From the NCBI RefSeq assembly GCF_012489685.1, contig NC_080046.1:41937176-42001175 (forward strand): a stretch of 64,000 nucleotides of DNA, given 5' to 3'. A program made the position numbers and the translations under genes. Numbering within the stretch: the stretch's first letter is position 1; each line of letters begins with the position of its first letter. The notes under the pieces were generated by a model. That model ran no database searches. It was not told the DNA's origin and saw only the letters and a list, made by a program, of their open reading frames with translations. Source of the stretch: Lotus japonicus (taxonomy: Eukaryota; Streptophyta; Magnoliopsida; Fabales; Fabaceae). Shown here piece after piece: positions 10,003 to 21,326 of the stretch.

Positions 10003-10353
10003 ACTTAGCGTATATCACATAATAACATAGAGTCTTGTCCAGATATAATTGGAATAAGGCGTCAGAAGCAAGATTAGTTCAGAATATGAACAAAATGTAT
10101 TCCTTATTTGAGACGCTTGACAATATCTATGTGCTATAAGTATTTGATACTTGTTCTCCTCTACTGGTTTTATATAATATAAAAGTTTATCAAAACCATT
10201 TTATGTACTCCCCTCTTTTTGTCATAATCAAAAAGAGTGAAAAACAAAGTCACAAACAACAATAACAAACAAGTAAATTATGCAAGGGAAACTGTTATTA
10301 TTGCGGAATGAAGAAAGAGTACAGAGGATAGAGAGGAATGAAGAAAACTAATC
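10003..10353. other. Sirevirus 1 3' noncoding region
   Basis: AT-rich sequence between the MULE and the small ORF. It holds an auxiliary polypurine tract (minus strand GAGGGGAG at about 10207). No open frame or other signal is supported. Confidence 0.5.
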
Positions 10354-10770
10354 CTAGATACATAGGAAAGCACGTGAATTCTTCATGGAGAGAAGTTGTA
10401 AATGGAGAGGACGCATGTCCTGATCAATTGAGGCCATCTGGGTAGCCAGGTCTTCCTTCAGAGCTTCATTCTCCCGGACCGCTTCTTGATCCGCTTCGTT
10501 TTGATCTTCTTCATATTCCAGAAGCATACAAATGCCCTGGAACTGATCTTCAACGTCCTTCCGGCGAGTGGTCAGACGGAGGAGGTCATTCAGAACTTCT
10601 TGAAGGTTATGAAGACAGTGAGTCTGATGAGATGTGAGCCAACATTTCAGAAGATTCTCAATCTTCTCAAGAGCTTGAGAGATCAGAGAAGAAGATAGAT
10701 TAACGCTCCATGGAAAGACTTGGTCAAATACCATAGTCTTGAGTTCAGAAATCAAATCGACAGTAGTCAT
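10354..10770 (-). CDS. Small ORF of Sirevirus 1, predicted helical, unknown function
   Basis: An intact 138-codon frame begins MTTVDLISELKTMVFDQVF and is rich in Leu, Glu, Gln and Asp with heptad-like spacing, most clearly in 'EYEEDQNEADQEAVREN' and 'LKEDLATQM'. A coiled coil is likely. There is no signal peptide or membrane segment. It lies downstream of the env-like ORF, separated by about 250 bp, and stays open although the env-like ORF and pol around it carry stops. I do not recognise the family. It could be a third accessory protein or the detached C-terminal part of a longer env-like ORF. Confidence 0.45.
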   Translation of the reverse strand: MTTVDLISELKTMVFDQVFPWSVNLSSSLISQALEKIENLLKCWLTSHQTHCLHNLQEVLNDLLRLTTRRKDVEDQFQGICMLLEYEEDQNEADQEAVRENEALKEDLATQMASIDQDMRPLHLQLLSMKNSRAFLCI

Positions 10771-11020
10771 TTTGATTTAGAAGAGAGGAGAATGAATATG
10801 AATGGAGGAGAGTTACATTGAGTGGTGAAGGAGAAGATGAACGCAGTGATTATAAAGAAGAAAAGTAACAGAAAAACATGCATAAAACTTATCAAATCGT
10901 AAAAGCATGTAAGTTACTAAGTGGACGGTGCATTGAATCATAGAATAAGAAATTAACATAGTCAACATGAAATAAATTCAGTCATAACAAATAAATGCAT
11001 GCAGGATAGAAGTGAAGAAT

Positions 11021-14000
11021 TCAAGGCTTGGAAGTGGAGGGAAGATTTTCCATCAGATACTTCATTATTGCTTCCATTTTGCTTGAGGACTCCTGAATCT
11101 GCCTGCTTTGGGCATTCTGAACACGTCCTTGTTGCTCAACCATCGGAAATAATCTCTGCTGATCATCCTGAATTCTGACAATCCGGGCAGCAAGAATAGC
11201 AACTTCTGGAGCTGGAGCAGAAGTAGGAACTTCTGGAGCTTGAGTATGAGTAGCAACTTAAGCCTCTGAAGACATTGCAGTATCAACTTGAATTGGCCCT
11301 TGCTTCTCAACTTCATTAGCATCGGCATCTTCCAAAATGACTATACCGTCAGAGCTGTCTTCTGCAACCTCTGCTGTAATCATCTCAGGATCTTCTGAGG
11401 TACATTCAGAGACAACACATGGTCTTTCAGCCATAGCTCTTCTCAAGGGTTCACAAACCCTGTGCAGCACTCTCTGCCTTTGCTCATAGGCTCTCTCAAA
11501 TGCATCATGAACTCTTAGTCGTTTCTCCTTGCTAAGCTGCTTCTGAAGTTCATGAACTTTGCCTTCTGACCATCTTTCGAAGTCAGACCATAGACCATCA
11601 ACAAGAGAGGCATCAAACTGATTATCAGTCACCTGATATAACCATTTCAGTCTTCTGGTGGCCTCTTAAGAGAACTCCTGAATGAGTTGAATAAGATTTT
11701 GAGGTCTGAAGAAGGTTGCCAAGGTCAGAACAGGCTGAGGAGTTCTGGATGCATTGGAGCTTGAAGCATTTGAGCTATCAGGTCTGAGTTGTTCTGAAGG
11801 AAGAGAATCAAGCTCATGGTCCTTCGCTATGCCTGAGTGATCTGATTCATGCATGTGCTCAGCTTCAAAGATCGTTGCTTGTCTTTGCCTTGAGGTAGCA
11901 GTCTTCTCAGGTGAAGTAAAACTCAGATCTCGAGAGTTGACTGCAGAGTAGTTGGACAAGGACACATAGGAAGACTCAGGAACATCTTGAAGCTAATCTT
12001 CAAAGTTGGAAGCAACTTGTTGAAGAGGCTTCACATTGAAGGGCGGTTCAAGGATCTGAACATCATCATCCTCTTTTTCTGCCTCAGCAGGGATCTCACC
12101 AGTTTGAGTTATCAGAAAGGTGTGTGAAGTGGATGGAGGCTTGGGAGTGAATTGTTGAACCAAGGTTCTCAGAGTAACCTCACTTTGAACAATACCTTGA
12201 ATGAAGGAATTGAAAGGAGGTACAGGTTCAGTTGGGATGGATGTGGAAGATGTGTAAATTGGAATGGAAGGAATGGCTGTGGTAGCTGTTTGGATGGTTG
12301 ATTTAGGAGCTTGAGGTTCAGCTAGTGTTTCAGCTTGTGTTTCAGGTTGAGTGGGTGTTGTTTGGTTTGAGGTAGGCATGGAGGTAGATATAGGCAGGGG
12401 TTGTTCAGGAATAACTACTAAGGCAGAATCAGAGTTAATGCTTTCAGTAATTACCTTACTTGGACTTCTAATGGATGTGGTTCTGGTGAGTTTTGCAGCC
12501 CTTGCTGGAGCAGAAGTGCTTTTGGATCTTCTTTCCCTTTGTGCTTCTGCCTCTTTCTGCTGAAGTGGACATCTCAGAGGCAGTTTTCTTCTCTTCACCA
12601 AGGGTACTTCATCAGAATCCGTGGATTCTTCAGCTTCTGAAGATTCCCTTATAACCTGAAGCACATTCTGGATGATCTCACAGTCATCCTGCTCATCTTC
12701 TTCTTCCTCAAAAATAACTCTTCGCCTCTTGGCAAGAGGAACATCATCATCTTCAGTCTCCTCACTTGAAGAGTCTTCCCAGGAGTTCTCAGAGCTTTCA
12801 GATTCAGACAATTGGCGTGATTGCACTGAGGTTCTCTTAGGAGGTCTTTCAGGAGAGGGTTCTCTGATGACCACTGTCTTGGATGCAGCTTTCTTCTTTG
12901 TAGGTTCCTCTGTCAGAATCCCTTTGCCCTTAGGATCTGAAGGCTTGCTGCTTGTTGCCCTCTTTGATTTCCTTGTTGCCAACTTAGAAGGACTTTCAGG
13001 AAGTGTTTTGACAAACTCCTCAAGAGTGATAGGATCTCCTTGTCTTCTAAGCATTCTCACATACTCCAGAATGCATGCTTGATTGTCCTTTTTGGACCAA
13101 AGAGGAAAATCATCAATAGGGTAGTTCCTCTGACGAACTTCATCAGAAGTTTCTTTTGTGGGAACAACTTGAACTTTCTCAATGATCTGCATTTTCTTCA
13201 ACTTTGTTCCATTGAGAGCATCGCCAATAGACATGGCCAGATCTTCATGAAGTCCAATGTCTGACAGGGTCTTGACAAGCTTATTCTGGACAAAGATATC
13301 TGACAGCAACCTTCCATATGGAATGTAAGAAATGAACCTCTTGTTCTCAGAACTAGTTGTGGTCCTAGATTTCTCAACACATTCCTTCAGATAATTGAAG
13401 AGCAGGAATGGAAGACAGATAGGTTCACCCTTAGAAATGTAGTACATGATTACCTTTTGAGTTGCATTAAGGTAATCAGTTCCACCGGTTCTGGGGTGAA
13501 TGCAGGTAATGAATATCTTCTGCCAAATCTTCATCTGAGGCTTCAAGTCCTTTATGTTGTACTTGGTTTTCTCCTGAGACCAGTTATCATAAATCGCCTT
13601 GTTGACCACGTTCCTCATCCCAAGAACATTTGCATCAACATTTTTAATCCTTTTACCTTGCTGGAACTCCATACCCAGCAGCTTTGCAATGGATTCTTCT
13701 GAAATCACAATTTTCTTGTCCAGCACATGAGAGACGACATAGTAGTCGTTGCAAACTGCGTTTTTCCAGAACTCTACAACCAATTTGTGATAGATCGGAC
13801 CACAGAGCCTATTGAAGTAGCCATACCACCCTTGCAAGTTGACTTGATCCCTGATGTCGAACCCATGTTCAGCCAGATTGTTAAAATCAAATCTTGCTTC
13901 ACAGCACACATTCAGTTCCTCTACTTTCTTGACACATGTGACTACATTCGGTGCATTTAGAATTTTCTGAGCTTCTTCAAATCTTTGATTCTCTTGTTCT

Positions 14001-14059
14001 TCGGCAGTTTGTTTGGAAGAAGCAGAAACATTTACCTTGGGTTTCCTCGATTTGCCCAT
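11021..14059 (-). pseudogene. Env-like accessory ORF of Sirevirus 1, broken by three stops
   Basis: One frame runs from MGKSRKPKVNV (14059) to the TGA at 11023-11021, about 1012 codons, with in-frame stops at about 11993, 11666 and 11258. The N-terminal third is a globular domain with 'GWYGYFNRLCGPIYHKLVVEFW' split over conserved Trp/Phe positions, 'SEESIAKLLGME' and 'YIPYGRLLSDIF'. I judge this to belong to the plant-transposon domain Pfam lists as PF20167. The middle is Ser/Glu/Pro-rich with basic clusters (KRRR, KRRK), and the C-terminus is helical. No clear signal peptide or transmembrane helix is seen, so 'env-like' describes position, not function. An upstream in-frame ATG at 14140 also exists. 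Confidence 0.75.
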
Positions 14060-14189
14060 GATTCTCAGTGAATGAGGTTTAGGGTTCAGAGAGAGAGGGG
14101 AAATGTTGGAGGAAGGAGTATGGATGAATGCAATGCACACGAAGAGTTTGAAAACTGTCAGTGTAAGTGAGTGGAAGATCGTGTGTGAC

Positions 14190-14265
14190 AGTGCATATAG
14201 TGGGTTTAATGGTAACCGTTGACAGTTTTAAGGAATTAAAGGCAAAATCAACGGTTATAAAATAG
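14190..14265 (-). promoter_or_regulatory. Possible internal promoter of the env-like ORF
   Basis: Between pol and the env-like ORF, the minus strand has CTATTTTATAACC (14265-14253) and CCCACTATATGCACTG (14205-14190), about 200 and 135 bp upstream of the ATG at 14059. A CT-rich leader (CCCCTCTCTCTCTG) precedes the ATG. The layout looks like a plant core promoter plus 5' UTR, but this is inference. Confidence 0.3.
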
Positions 14266-14483
14266 ATAGTCTGAAAATAGCATAGTAGAGGAGAGTAGGC
14301 ATCATCATTATAGCAGATATACCACGCGACTCAAGGAACTATGTCACAAATGAAGTGACACGTGTATTGTTGCCTACCACAGAAGTTTAACCAGTGGTTT
14401 AAGTGCTTATGATCGAGTAACTTCTGAAGGGGTAACATCTGATGACTTCAGAGGTACCAGGGTCAGAAGTTCTGAAGAAAACC

Positions 14484-17400
14484 TTACTCTGGACAAAAAT
14501 CCATGTTCAGGTTTTCAAGAATAAATAGAAACCTATCTTCTGCTAAGGGCTTAGTAAAAATATCTGCCCACTGATGGTCAGTATCAACATACTCTAATGA
14601 TAGAGTGCCCTTCTGAACATGATCACGAATATAATGATACTTTACCTCTATATGCTTTGCTCTTGAGTGTAGAATGGGATTCTTGCTGAGTGAGATAGCA
14701 GCTGTGTTGTCACAGTAAATAGGAACCTTCTTCAGAGACAAACCATAGCCCTCCAGATGATTCTTCATCCATATGGTTTGTGTACAGCACGTGGCAGCTG
14801 ATACATACTCTGCTTCAGCAGTTGATAGAGCAATTGTGTTTTGTCTCTTGCTTGACCATGAGACAAGAGTTGCTCCAAGGAAATGGCAGCTTCCAGAAGT
14901 GCTTTTCCTTTCCACTCTATCTCCAGCAAAGTCGGCATCACAAAAACCTGAAAGTGTATGCTTTGATGTTTTTCTATACATCAAGCCAAGGTTAGTGGTT
15001 CCTTTCAGATATTTGAGGATCCTCTTAACAGCAGTTAAGTGAGTCTCTCTAGGATCTGATTGGAATCTAGCACAGAGATGCACACTAAACAATATATCAG
15101 GTCTAGAGGCAGTTAAGTAAAGAAGAGAGCCTATCATTCCACGATAGAGCTTCTGACAAACCTTAGAGGAAACTTCCTCTTTCTCAAGAATGCATGTTGG
15201 ATGCATAGGAGTCTTAGAGATGTTGCAGTCACTCATGTTGAATTTCTTCAGAAGTTCCAGGGTGTACTTCTTCTGATGGATATAGGTGACTCCTGGTCGT
15301 TGATCTATTTGAATTCCCAGGAAGTATTTAAGTTCTCCCATCATGCTCATTTCAAATTCAGCCTGCATTAACTTAGAAAATTCCTTGCACAAGGAGGGAT
15401 TAGCAGAACCAAAAATGATATCATCAACGTAAATCTAAACTATAAGAATGTCATTCTTATAGGTTCTGCAGAAAAGAGTATTGTCACCTTTACCCCTTAC
15501 AAACTCATTCTGTAGAAGAAAGGAGCTAAGCCTTTCATACCACGCTCTGAGAGCTTGTTTCAGTCTATAGAGTGACTTCTTGAGCTTGTAGACATGCTCT
15601 GGATGTTTGTCATCTTCAAAGCCAGGGGGTTGCTTGACATACACTTCTTCTGAAATGTAGCCATTGAGGAAGGCACTCTTGACGTCCATCTGATAGAGAA
15701 TGATGTTGTGATTTACTGAGAAGGAAATCAGTAGCCTTATAGCTTCAAGCCTTGCTACAGGAGCAAAGGTCTCAGTGTAATCAATTCCCTCTTGTTGACT
15801 GTAGCCTTGAGCCACCAGTCTAGCCTTGTTTCTTGTTACTTCTCCTTTTTCATTCAGCTTGTTTCTGAATACCCACTTGGTTCCTATGACATGGAAACCC
15901 TTGGGTTTAGGCATTAATGTCCATACATCATTCTTGGTGAACTGATCTAGCTCTTTTTGCATTGCCTGAATCCAGCCTTTGTCTTCAAGAGCTTCATCAA
16001 CTGATTTTGGCTCTATGAGAGATACAAGTCCCTTCAGACTCAGAAGAGTCTCTTCTGAAGGTTTGAGCATAGACCTGGTTCTGACGGGAGCATCTTTGTT
16101 GCCAATGATCAGTTCTTCTGGATGAGAAGCAACTATTCTTTTCTTCTTCTGAAGTTGATCAGAAGTTGTTGGAACATCTTCAGATGCTTCTGCCTCTGGA
16201 GCAACATCCTCTGGGCTTTTCATTGGTTGATTTGTTTCCGAATAATCAATGCTTAAATCTGCAAATCTTTCAAACAGCTTTGACTTTTCTGAGCCAAGCT
16301 TATCATCAAATCTAATCTGGATAGATTCCTCAACAGTTTGATGAATAATATTGTAAATTCTAAAACCTTTAGATCTTTCAGAATAACCAAGAAAATAACA
16401 TTTTAAAGCTTTAGAATCGAATTTACCCAATTGCTCCTTAGTGTTGAGCATGTAGCAACAGCTTCCAAAAGGATGGAAGTAAGAGATATCAGGTTGTCTT
16501 CTCCAGAATTGGTCTAATGGAGATTCTGTTCTTGATATAGCATGCAGTGTTGATTGCTTCTGCCCAGAAGTGCTTGGCCATACTTGATTCTTGCATCATG
16601 GTGCGAGCCATCTCCTGAAGAGTTCTATTCTTTCTTTCAACTACTCCATTTTGTTGAGGAGTGCGAGGACAGGAGAAGTTATGAGAGATTCCTTGGGAGT
16701 TGAATAATTCTTCAAAAGCTTTGTTCTCAAATTCTCCACCATGATCACTTCTGACAGTAATCACAGAAGATTGAAACTCCTTCTGAACTTGGGTAATAAA
16801 GTTGGTAAACACAGTGTGTGTTTCATCTTTGTGCCTTAGGAACTTTACCCATGTCCACCTGCTATAGTCATCTACAATGACTAACCCATACTTCTTTCCT
16901 CCAATGGATTCAGTTTTCACTGGTCCAAAGAGATCAATGTGAAGTAGCTCAAGGGGCCTTGTTGTAGATACCACGTTCTTTGCTTTAAATGGCTTCTTGG
17001 TGAATTTTCCCTTCTGGCAAGCTTCACACAGAGCCTCTGAGGAATACTTCAGACGAGGCAAACCTCTGACGAGATTTAGCTTGCTGAGCTGAGAGATCTT
17101 CCTGAGGCTGGCATGCCCAAGGCGTCTGTGCCAGATCCATTGCTCATCATTGACTGACATAAGACACTTGACCTTCTGAGATAGTAGTTCAGATGATTTG
17201 ATTTTGTAAATATCATTTCTCCTCTTCCCAGAGAACAGAACAGATCCATCTGTTTGACTGACAGCTTTGCAACAAGTTTGATTAAAGATCACATCATAAC
17301 CTCTGTCAGCAATTTGGCTTATGGAGAGCAGATTATGTATTAATCCATCCACCAGAAGTACGTCGTTGATGACTGGAGTTTTTCCATCTCCTATTGAACC

Positions 17401-17529
17401 TTTTCCAATGATTTTTCCCTTCTGGTTTCCTCCAAAGCCAACGTCTCCTCCTGACTTAAGCGGTGTCAGTTCTTGGAATATAGACCTTGTGCCCGTCATG
17501 TGTCGTGAGCATCCACTGTCCAGGTACCA
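14484..17529 (-). pseudogene. Ty1/copia pol polyprotein of Sirevirus 1 (PR-IN-RT-RH), disrupted
   Basis: Protease begins at WYLDSGCSRHMTG (17529; DSG active site). A GAG-preintegrase zinc-finger region (HRRLGHASLRKI ... CEACQKGK) and an integrase core (HIDLFGP, VRSDHGGEFEN, NGVVERKNRT: D, D, E) follow. RT has '[20 protein letters not shown]', '[11 protein letters not shown]' and the YVDD region, and RNase H has 'GFCDADFAGD', 'STAEAEYVSA' and ADIFTKPL. A short deletion near 16475-16488, judged against the intact Sirevirus 3 frame, shifts the frame. A TAG at about 15435 stops translation a few codons before YVDD. The product would be cleaved into the replication enzymes, but this copy cannot make them. 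Confidence 0.9.
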
Positions 17530-19330
17530 TGACAGGTGTCTTAACTGAGCTGCATAAGATATCTGTAACAGGAATAATTTTTGCCTTAGGTACCCATATC
17601 TTGGGTCCTTTCTTGTTAGTTTTCCCAGAAGTTCTTGGAACTTTGGGTGCAACAGGAGGATAATGCAAAGGAACTTGATTATAATATTTAGATATGTCAA
17701 GTTTGAATTTTCCTTTTGGTTTTACCACCTTTGGTATAACCTTTTCTGGGACGACAGTGCCAGCGGGAACGAAATGCTTATGCAAGGGTTCGCGTTTGGG
17801 CTCAGATGACTTATCTCTCATGGATTGAAAGTAGCCAAGGCCACTGTTCCCATTTCTGCTCATGCCATAGATCATTGAAGCCATAAGACTTCTGTCTATG
17901 CCCTTTGCAAGGAACTTTTGAAACGCTTTCTCATATTTTGTCTCATACTTAACATCAGATGATGCAAGTTGGTCTTCTAGCACATCATTTTTGGCACGAA
18001 GAACAGCGTTGTCATTAACAAGAGTATAGTTTTCTTCCATGAGTTCAGAGACTAACTTCTCATGAACTTCTGAAGAACTGGTTTTAACAACATATTTCTT
18101 TTTAAGCTCTTTATGCTTATTTAACAGAGTATCATGTTTCTTCATTATTTCAGATAACGCAGTTCTTAGCTCAGATAGAGAAAAGTTAGAGAATACCTCA
18201 TCGTCATTCTCAGAGTCTGAATCATCTTCTGAAGCATCAGCACCTCTGCTGGTGGTAGCCATCAGAGCCTCCACAGCTTCATCTTTTTTTGACTCAGCTT
18301 CATCAGAGTCAGTTGCATCGAAGGTCACGAGAGCTTTCTTCTTGAAGACTTTTCTTCGTCTCTTGTCCTTCTTTAACTTGGGACAGTCACTCTTGTAGTG
18401 CCCAGATTCCTTGCACTCGAAGCAAGTGACTTCCTTTCCAGATGATTTCTTCTGACCAGATGAAGATTCATATCTTCCTGAACTTTTCCTTGGTCCTTTG
18501 CCCTTGCTATGTTTGTTCTTCCAGAGTTTGCTTAACCTCTTTGTGAAAAGAGACAGCTCTTCATCATCAGACGCATCTGATAGCTCTTCAGATGAATCTT
18601 CCTCTTCTGCCTGATAAGCTTTCACTTTGTCAGACTTTGATTTAAGAGCAATAAACTTGTCTTTCTTTTGAGGCTTGTCCCCTTTGAGTTCAATCTCATG
18701 GCTTCTGAGATGACTCACGAGTTCATCTAACTTCAACGAGTTCAAATTCCTGGAGAGTTTAAGTGCAGTGACGAAAGCTCTCCACTCCTTAGGCAAACTT
18801 CTGATGATCTTCTTGACATGATCACCAGTAGAGTAGCCCTTGTTTAGCACTCTGATTCCAGCAATCAGAGTTTGAAACCTTGAGTACATCTCCTCAATGG
18901 TTTCACCAGATTCCATCTTAAACTGCTCATATTGTTGTATGAGAGCAAGAGCCTTGGTTTCCTTGACCTCTTCATTTCCTTCATGCGTCATGACCAAGGA
19001 GTCAAAGATGGATTTTGCTGTTTCTTTGTCAGAGATCTTCTCATACTCAATATATGATATTGAGCTGAATAGCATAGACTTCGCCTTGTGAAGATCCTTG
19101 AAACGCTTCTTCTGAGCGTCAGTCATTTCAGAACGAGGGATCTTCACTCCTGAAGCATCTACTAGATCAGTATAGCCTTCAATGACCATATCCCAGAGAT
19201 CTGGGTCAGTGCCAAGGAAATAACACTCTATTCTATCTTTCCAGTACTCAAACTTTTCACCATCAAAGATTGGTGCTCTGAGTTGATTGTTGTTGTTGTT
19301 GTTGTCAGCGGAAGTATTGGCTTGGGCCAT
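17456..19330 (-). CDS. gag: Gag capsid/nucleocapsid protein of Sirevirus 1
   Basis: A 624-codon open frame starts MAQANTSADNNNNNN at 19330. Residues 15-230 form the copia-type gag capsid domain ('LRAPIFDGEKFEYWKDRIE', 'IRSLPKEWRAFVTALKL'). A zinc knuckle CFECKESGHYKSDC sits near residue 302, and acidic and coiled-coil stretches follow (about 330-460). Gag packages the RNA and forms virus-like particles in the cytoplasm. The last 25 codons overlap the protease in another frame: WYLDSG (17529) is read +1 relative to gag, and gag stops at 17456. The same arrangement exists in Sirevirus 3 at 62806-62876. No internal stop is present, so this gene may still be translatable. Confidence 0.88.
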   Translation of the reverse strand: MAQANTSADNNNNNNQLRAPIFDGEKFEYWKDRIECYFLGTDPDLWDMVIEGYTDLVDASGVKIPRSEMTDAQKKRFKDLHKAKSMLFSSISYIEYEKISDKETAKSIFDSLVMTHEGNEEVKETKALALIQQYEQFKMESGETIEEMYSRFQTLIAGIRVLNKGYSTGDHVKKIIRSLPKEWRAFVTALKLSRNLNSLKLDELVSHLRSHEIELKGDKPQKKDKFIALKSKSDKVKAYQAEEEDSSEELSDASDDEELSLFTKRLSKLWKNKHSKGKGPRKSSGRYESSSGQKKSSGKEVTCFECKESGHYKSDCPKLKKDKRRRKVFKKKALVTFDATDSDEAESKKDEAVEALMATTSRGADASEDDSDSENDDEVFSNFSLSELRTALSEIMKKHDTLLNKHKELKKKYVVKTSSSEVHEKLVSELMEENYTLVNDNAVLRAKNDVLEDQLASSDVKYETKYEKAFQKFLAKGIDRSLMASMIYGMSRNGNSGLGYFQSMRDKSSEPKREPLHKHFVPAGTVVPEKVIPKVVKPKGKFKLDISKYYNQVPLHYPPVAPKVPRTSGKTNKKGPKIWVPKAKIIPVTDILCSSVKTPVMVPGQWMLTTHDGHKVYIPRTDTA

Positions 19331-19394
19331 TGTTTATTTTTCACACAAGGTTCTGGATCACTGAACACTGTTAGGTGTTTAAATCAGAACCAGA

Positions 19395-19406
19395 GCTCTG
19401 ATGCCA
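19395..19406 (-). promoter_or_regulatory. Primer-binding site of Sirevirus 1
   Basis: The minus strand reads TGGCATCAGAGC two bases inside the 5' LTR (LTR end CCTTCA, then AT). It matches the usual plant copia PBS for initiator-Met tRNA, TGGTATCAGAGC, except T to C at position 4. Sirevirus 3 has the canonical sequence at 60899-60910. Confidence 0.9.
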
Positions 19407-19408
19407 AT

Positions 19409-20651
19409 TGAAGGTGCGAAAAACACTAGAAAGGGGGGGGGGGGTTTGAATAGAGTTTTTGAATAATGGGTACACTTTTGCAACTTTTCAAAACTCGAAG
19501 ATAATAACTAGGTGCTGAAGGATAAGAAGTAAAGCACACAAGTATTTTATCCTGGTTCACTTGAGATAAAAGCTCAAGCTAATCCAGTCCACCTGTTAAG
19601 GTGATTTCTTCCTTCTTCTGATGAAGGCAATTCACTAAAATCAATGAGTGTTACAACTGCACTTTGCAACCTGCTAAGTGACTAACAATACACTGATTTT
19701 CTCACTAGTATCCTCTTAAGAAGCTGATCTACCGATCCTCTTAAGACTAGCTAAACACTGAATCAGCCTTGATTCAGTCCTCTCAAGATCCGACCAACCT
19801 TGGTCTCTTAAGGAACTTTACAATGTGATGTAAAAGGTTTCGGGTTTACAACAAGTGCTTCTGAAAAGCTAATAGTAAACTCAGATGTTTAAGAACAGTG
19901 AAGAAATAATGCTAAGAGATTGGTTCGTATATGTTGAATGATTTAAGCAAAGTTTCTTACTTTCTTTCTTCTTTCTTCAGCCTTTATATACTCCAAGACT
20001 TGTGATGTAGCAGCTAGGGTTTTATCCGTTGGAGTGACAATTCTGTAATATCAGACTGCTAGGCTGTACAAGGTAGGTGGCAGACAGACTGAGACTTGTA
20101 CGATGTTGTACTATGATAGCGACCTGTCCTTTCACCAGTTGACTTGTGATCAAGGAGCTTCAGATGAACGTTGGTGAAGCTTCTGATCTTCGTCAGATTG
20201 AAGCTTGGATTCTTCTGACCTTGCAACTTCTGCTTCTGAACAAGTTCCTCAGAACCTCTGATCGTCAGAGCTAGAATAGCTTGGGTCTTCAGAACCAACT
20301 TCTTGCAGGTCTTCAGAACTTGAGTCTTCTACTTCTGGACCGTTCCACTGGAACATCTGGTCTTCAGAACTTTTGACTCTGGTTCTTCAGAACTTCTTGA
20401 GAGCTTGTATCTTCAGACCTTCTGAAGTGTTTGCCACTGTTCTGAACGAACATGGTAGGTTAAGAAGCTCTCTTTTTAGTAACCCTTGGTTCTTCTTCTT
20501 CTGAACGAATAGGCTTGGGTCAGATTCAGAACCTGTTTGTCACATCTTAAAAGGACAAACGTTAGGGTACCACAATTGTTCATCATCACAAACCTTAATT
20601 GTAATCATCAAAACATAGAGATGCAACCACTGATCAAACCTTGATCTTACA
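19409..20651 (-). repeat. 5' LTR of Sirevirus 1
   Basis: A 1243-bp LTR, nearly identical to 7189-8430. Differences include a longer G-run at about 19433, GATGTAGCAGCTAGG near 20003 (the other copies have an extra CGTTG-like segment), and AGTTCCTCAG near 20244. It is flanked by AAGTT at 20652-20656. Confidence 0.92.
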
Positions 20652-20848
20652 AAGTTGTGTTTTGTGTTCTTTGATTCTACAAACTCTGATTGTTGATTGT
20701 TTGTTACCAATCACTGTGGCAGTGATTGAGAGAAAGAGAGAGAGGCTCTCATACATAGGTTGAGATACTAAGTAGAAACACACTACTATGAACTGTGGTG
20801 TTCATGAGTGTCTGTAATTCCTGAATCTTGAGATAGTGGATTTCTTTT
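20652..20848 (+). repeat. Sirevirus-2 LTR continuation and unit 1/unit 2 junction
   Basis: It resumes the interrupted LTR after the AAGTT duplication (AAGTTGTGTTTTGTG) and runs to TTTCTTTT, where the sequence switches abruptly to the start of the next unit (GTAATGACG, from 20849). In the third unit this point continues instead into true LTR sequence (CTTTGGGTGCG, 27803). Confidence 0.88.
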
Positions 20849-21326
20849 GTAATGACGTATGACATTTGGCCGTTCGTTCCCTTTTTATTTTCCATCACAT
20901 TTTGCTCAATCATTTTAATTTCATTATAGCGTGTTTGCTGAGACTTTACTCGCCTTTTGGCGAGGTTTTTGGCTTGGTATGATAACCAAGGCTTAGGCAC
21001 ATTTTACTGGCCTTAGTCGTTTCACGGACGAGGCTTGGTTTCTAGTGGCCACTAGAATTTCCAAGGCTATGTTTTCTCAGTGATGACACTTTCTGATTGC
21101 GAAAGTTTTTTGTCATGTTGGGTCATCGCCATAGGAAATTTGTTTAGCAAAGTATATGAGTTAGATCAAGTCAGTTGTGACAAATATCAAACTTTAAAAC
21201 ATTTTTCATTTCTGTTAACAAGAACTAGGGTTTATAGACCCGTACATGAGAGTTTCCTCCCTTCTTTTTATTGGTCACCTCATTAAAAACCTTTTCCAAG
21301 GAAAAAAGAGTGTGACCTTCTTTTTC

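Larger units (their letters stand above)
7189..20651 (-). mobile_element. Sirevirus 1: full-length Ty1/copia element, minus strand
   Basis: This is a complete 13,463-bp element: two 1.24-kb LTRs (TGTAAGATCAAGG ... CGCACCTTCA), initiator-Met-type PBS, gag, pol, an env-like ORF, a small 3' ORF and a polypurine tract, flanked by identical AAGTT duplications (7184-7188 and 20652-20656). Its LTRs differ at only a handful of sites, so insertion is recent. Coding breaks: a deletion in pol near 16475-16488, a stop just before the RT YVDD, and three stops in the env-like ORF. gag is open. A MULE-type element is nested at 8721-9993. The large size and extra ORF fit the Sirevirus (Maximus/SIRE) lineage. 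Confidence 0.93.
5148..20848 (+). repeat. Tandem array unit 1 (contains full-length Sirevirus)
   Basis: This unit runs from TTTTGTAATGACG (5148) to TTTCTTTT (20848). It contains the Tat IN tail, the Sirevirus-2 3' region and LTR, and the complete 13.46-kb Sirevirus 1. Without the Sirevirus internal region plus one LTR (12,220 bp) it would be about 3477 bp, matching units 2 and 3. Unit-specific bases (for example TTTTGGGCG near 5850 against TTTCGGGCG in units 2 and 3) make it the outgroup of the three. Confidence 0.9.

Noticed and set aside
11021..14059. Retroviral-type envelope glycoprotein in Sirevirus 1
   Set aside because: No signal peptide, furin-type site, fusion peptide or transmembrane anchor could be recognised. 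'Env-like' is used for position only.
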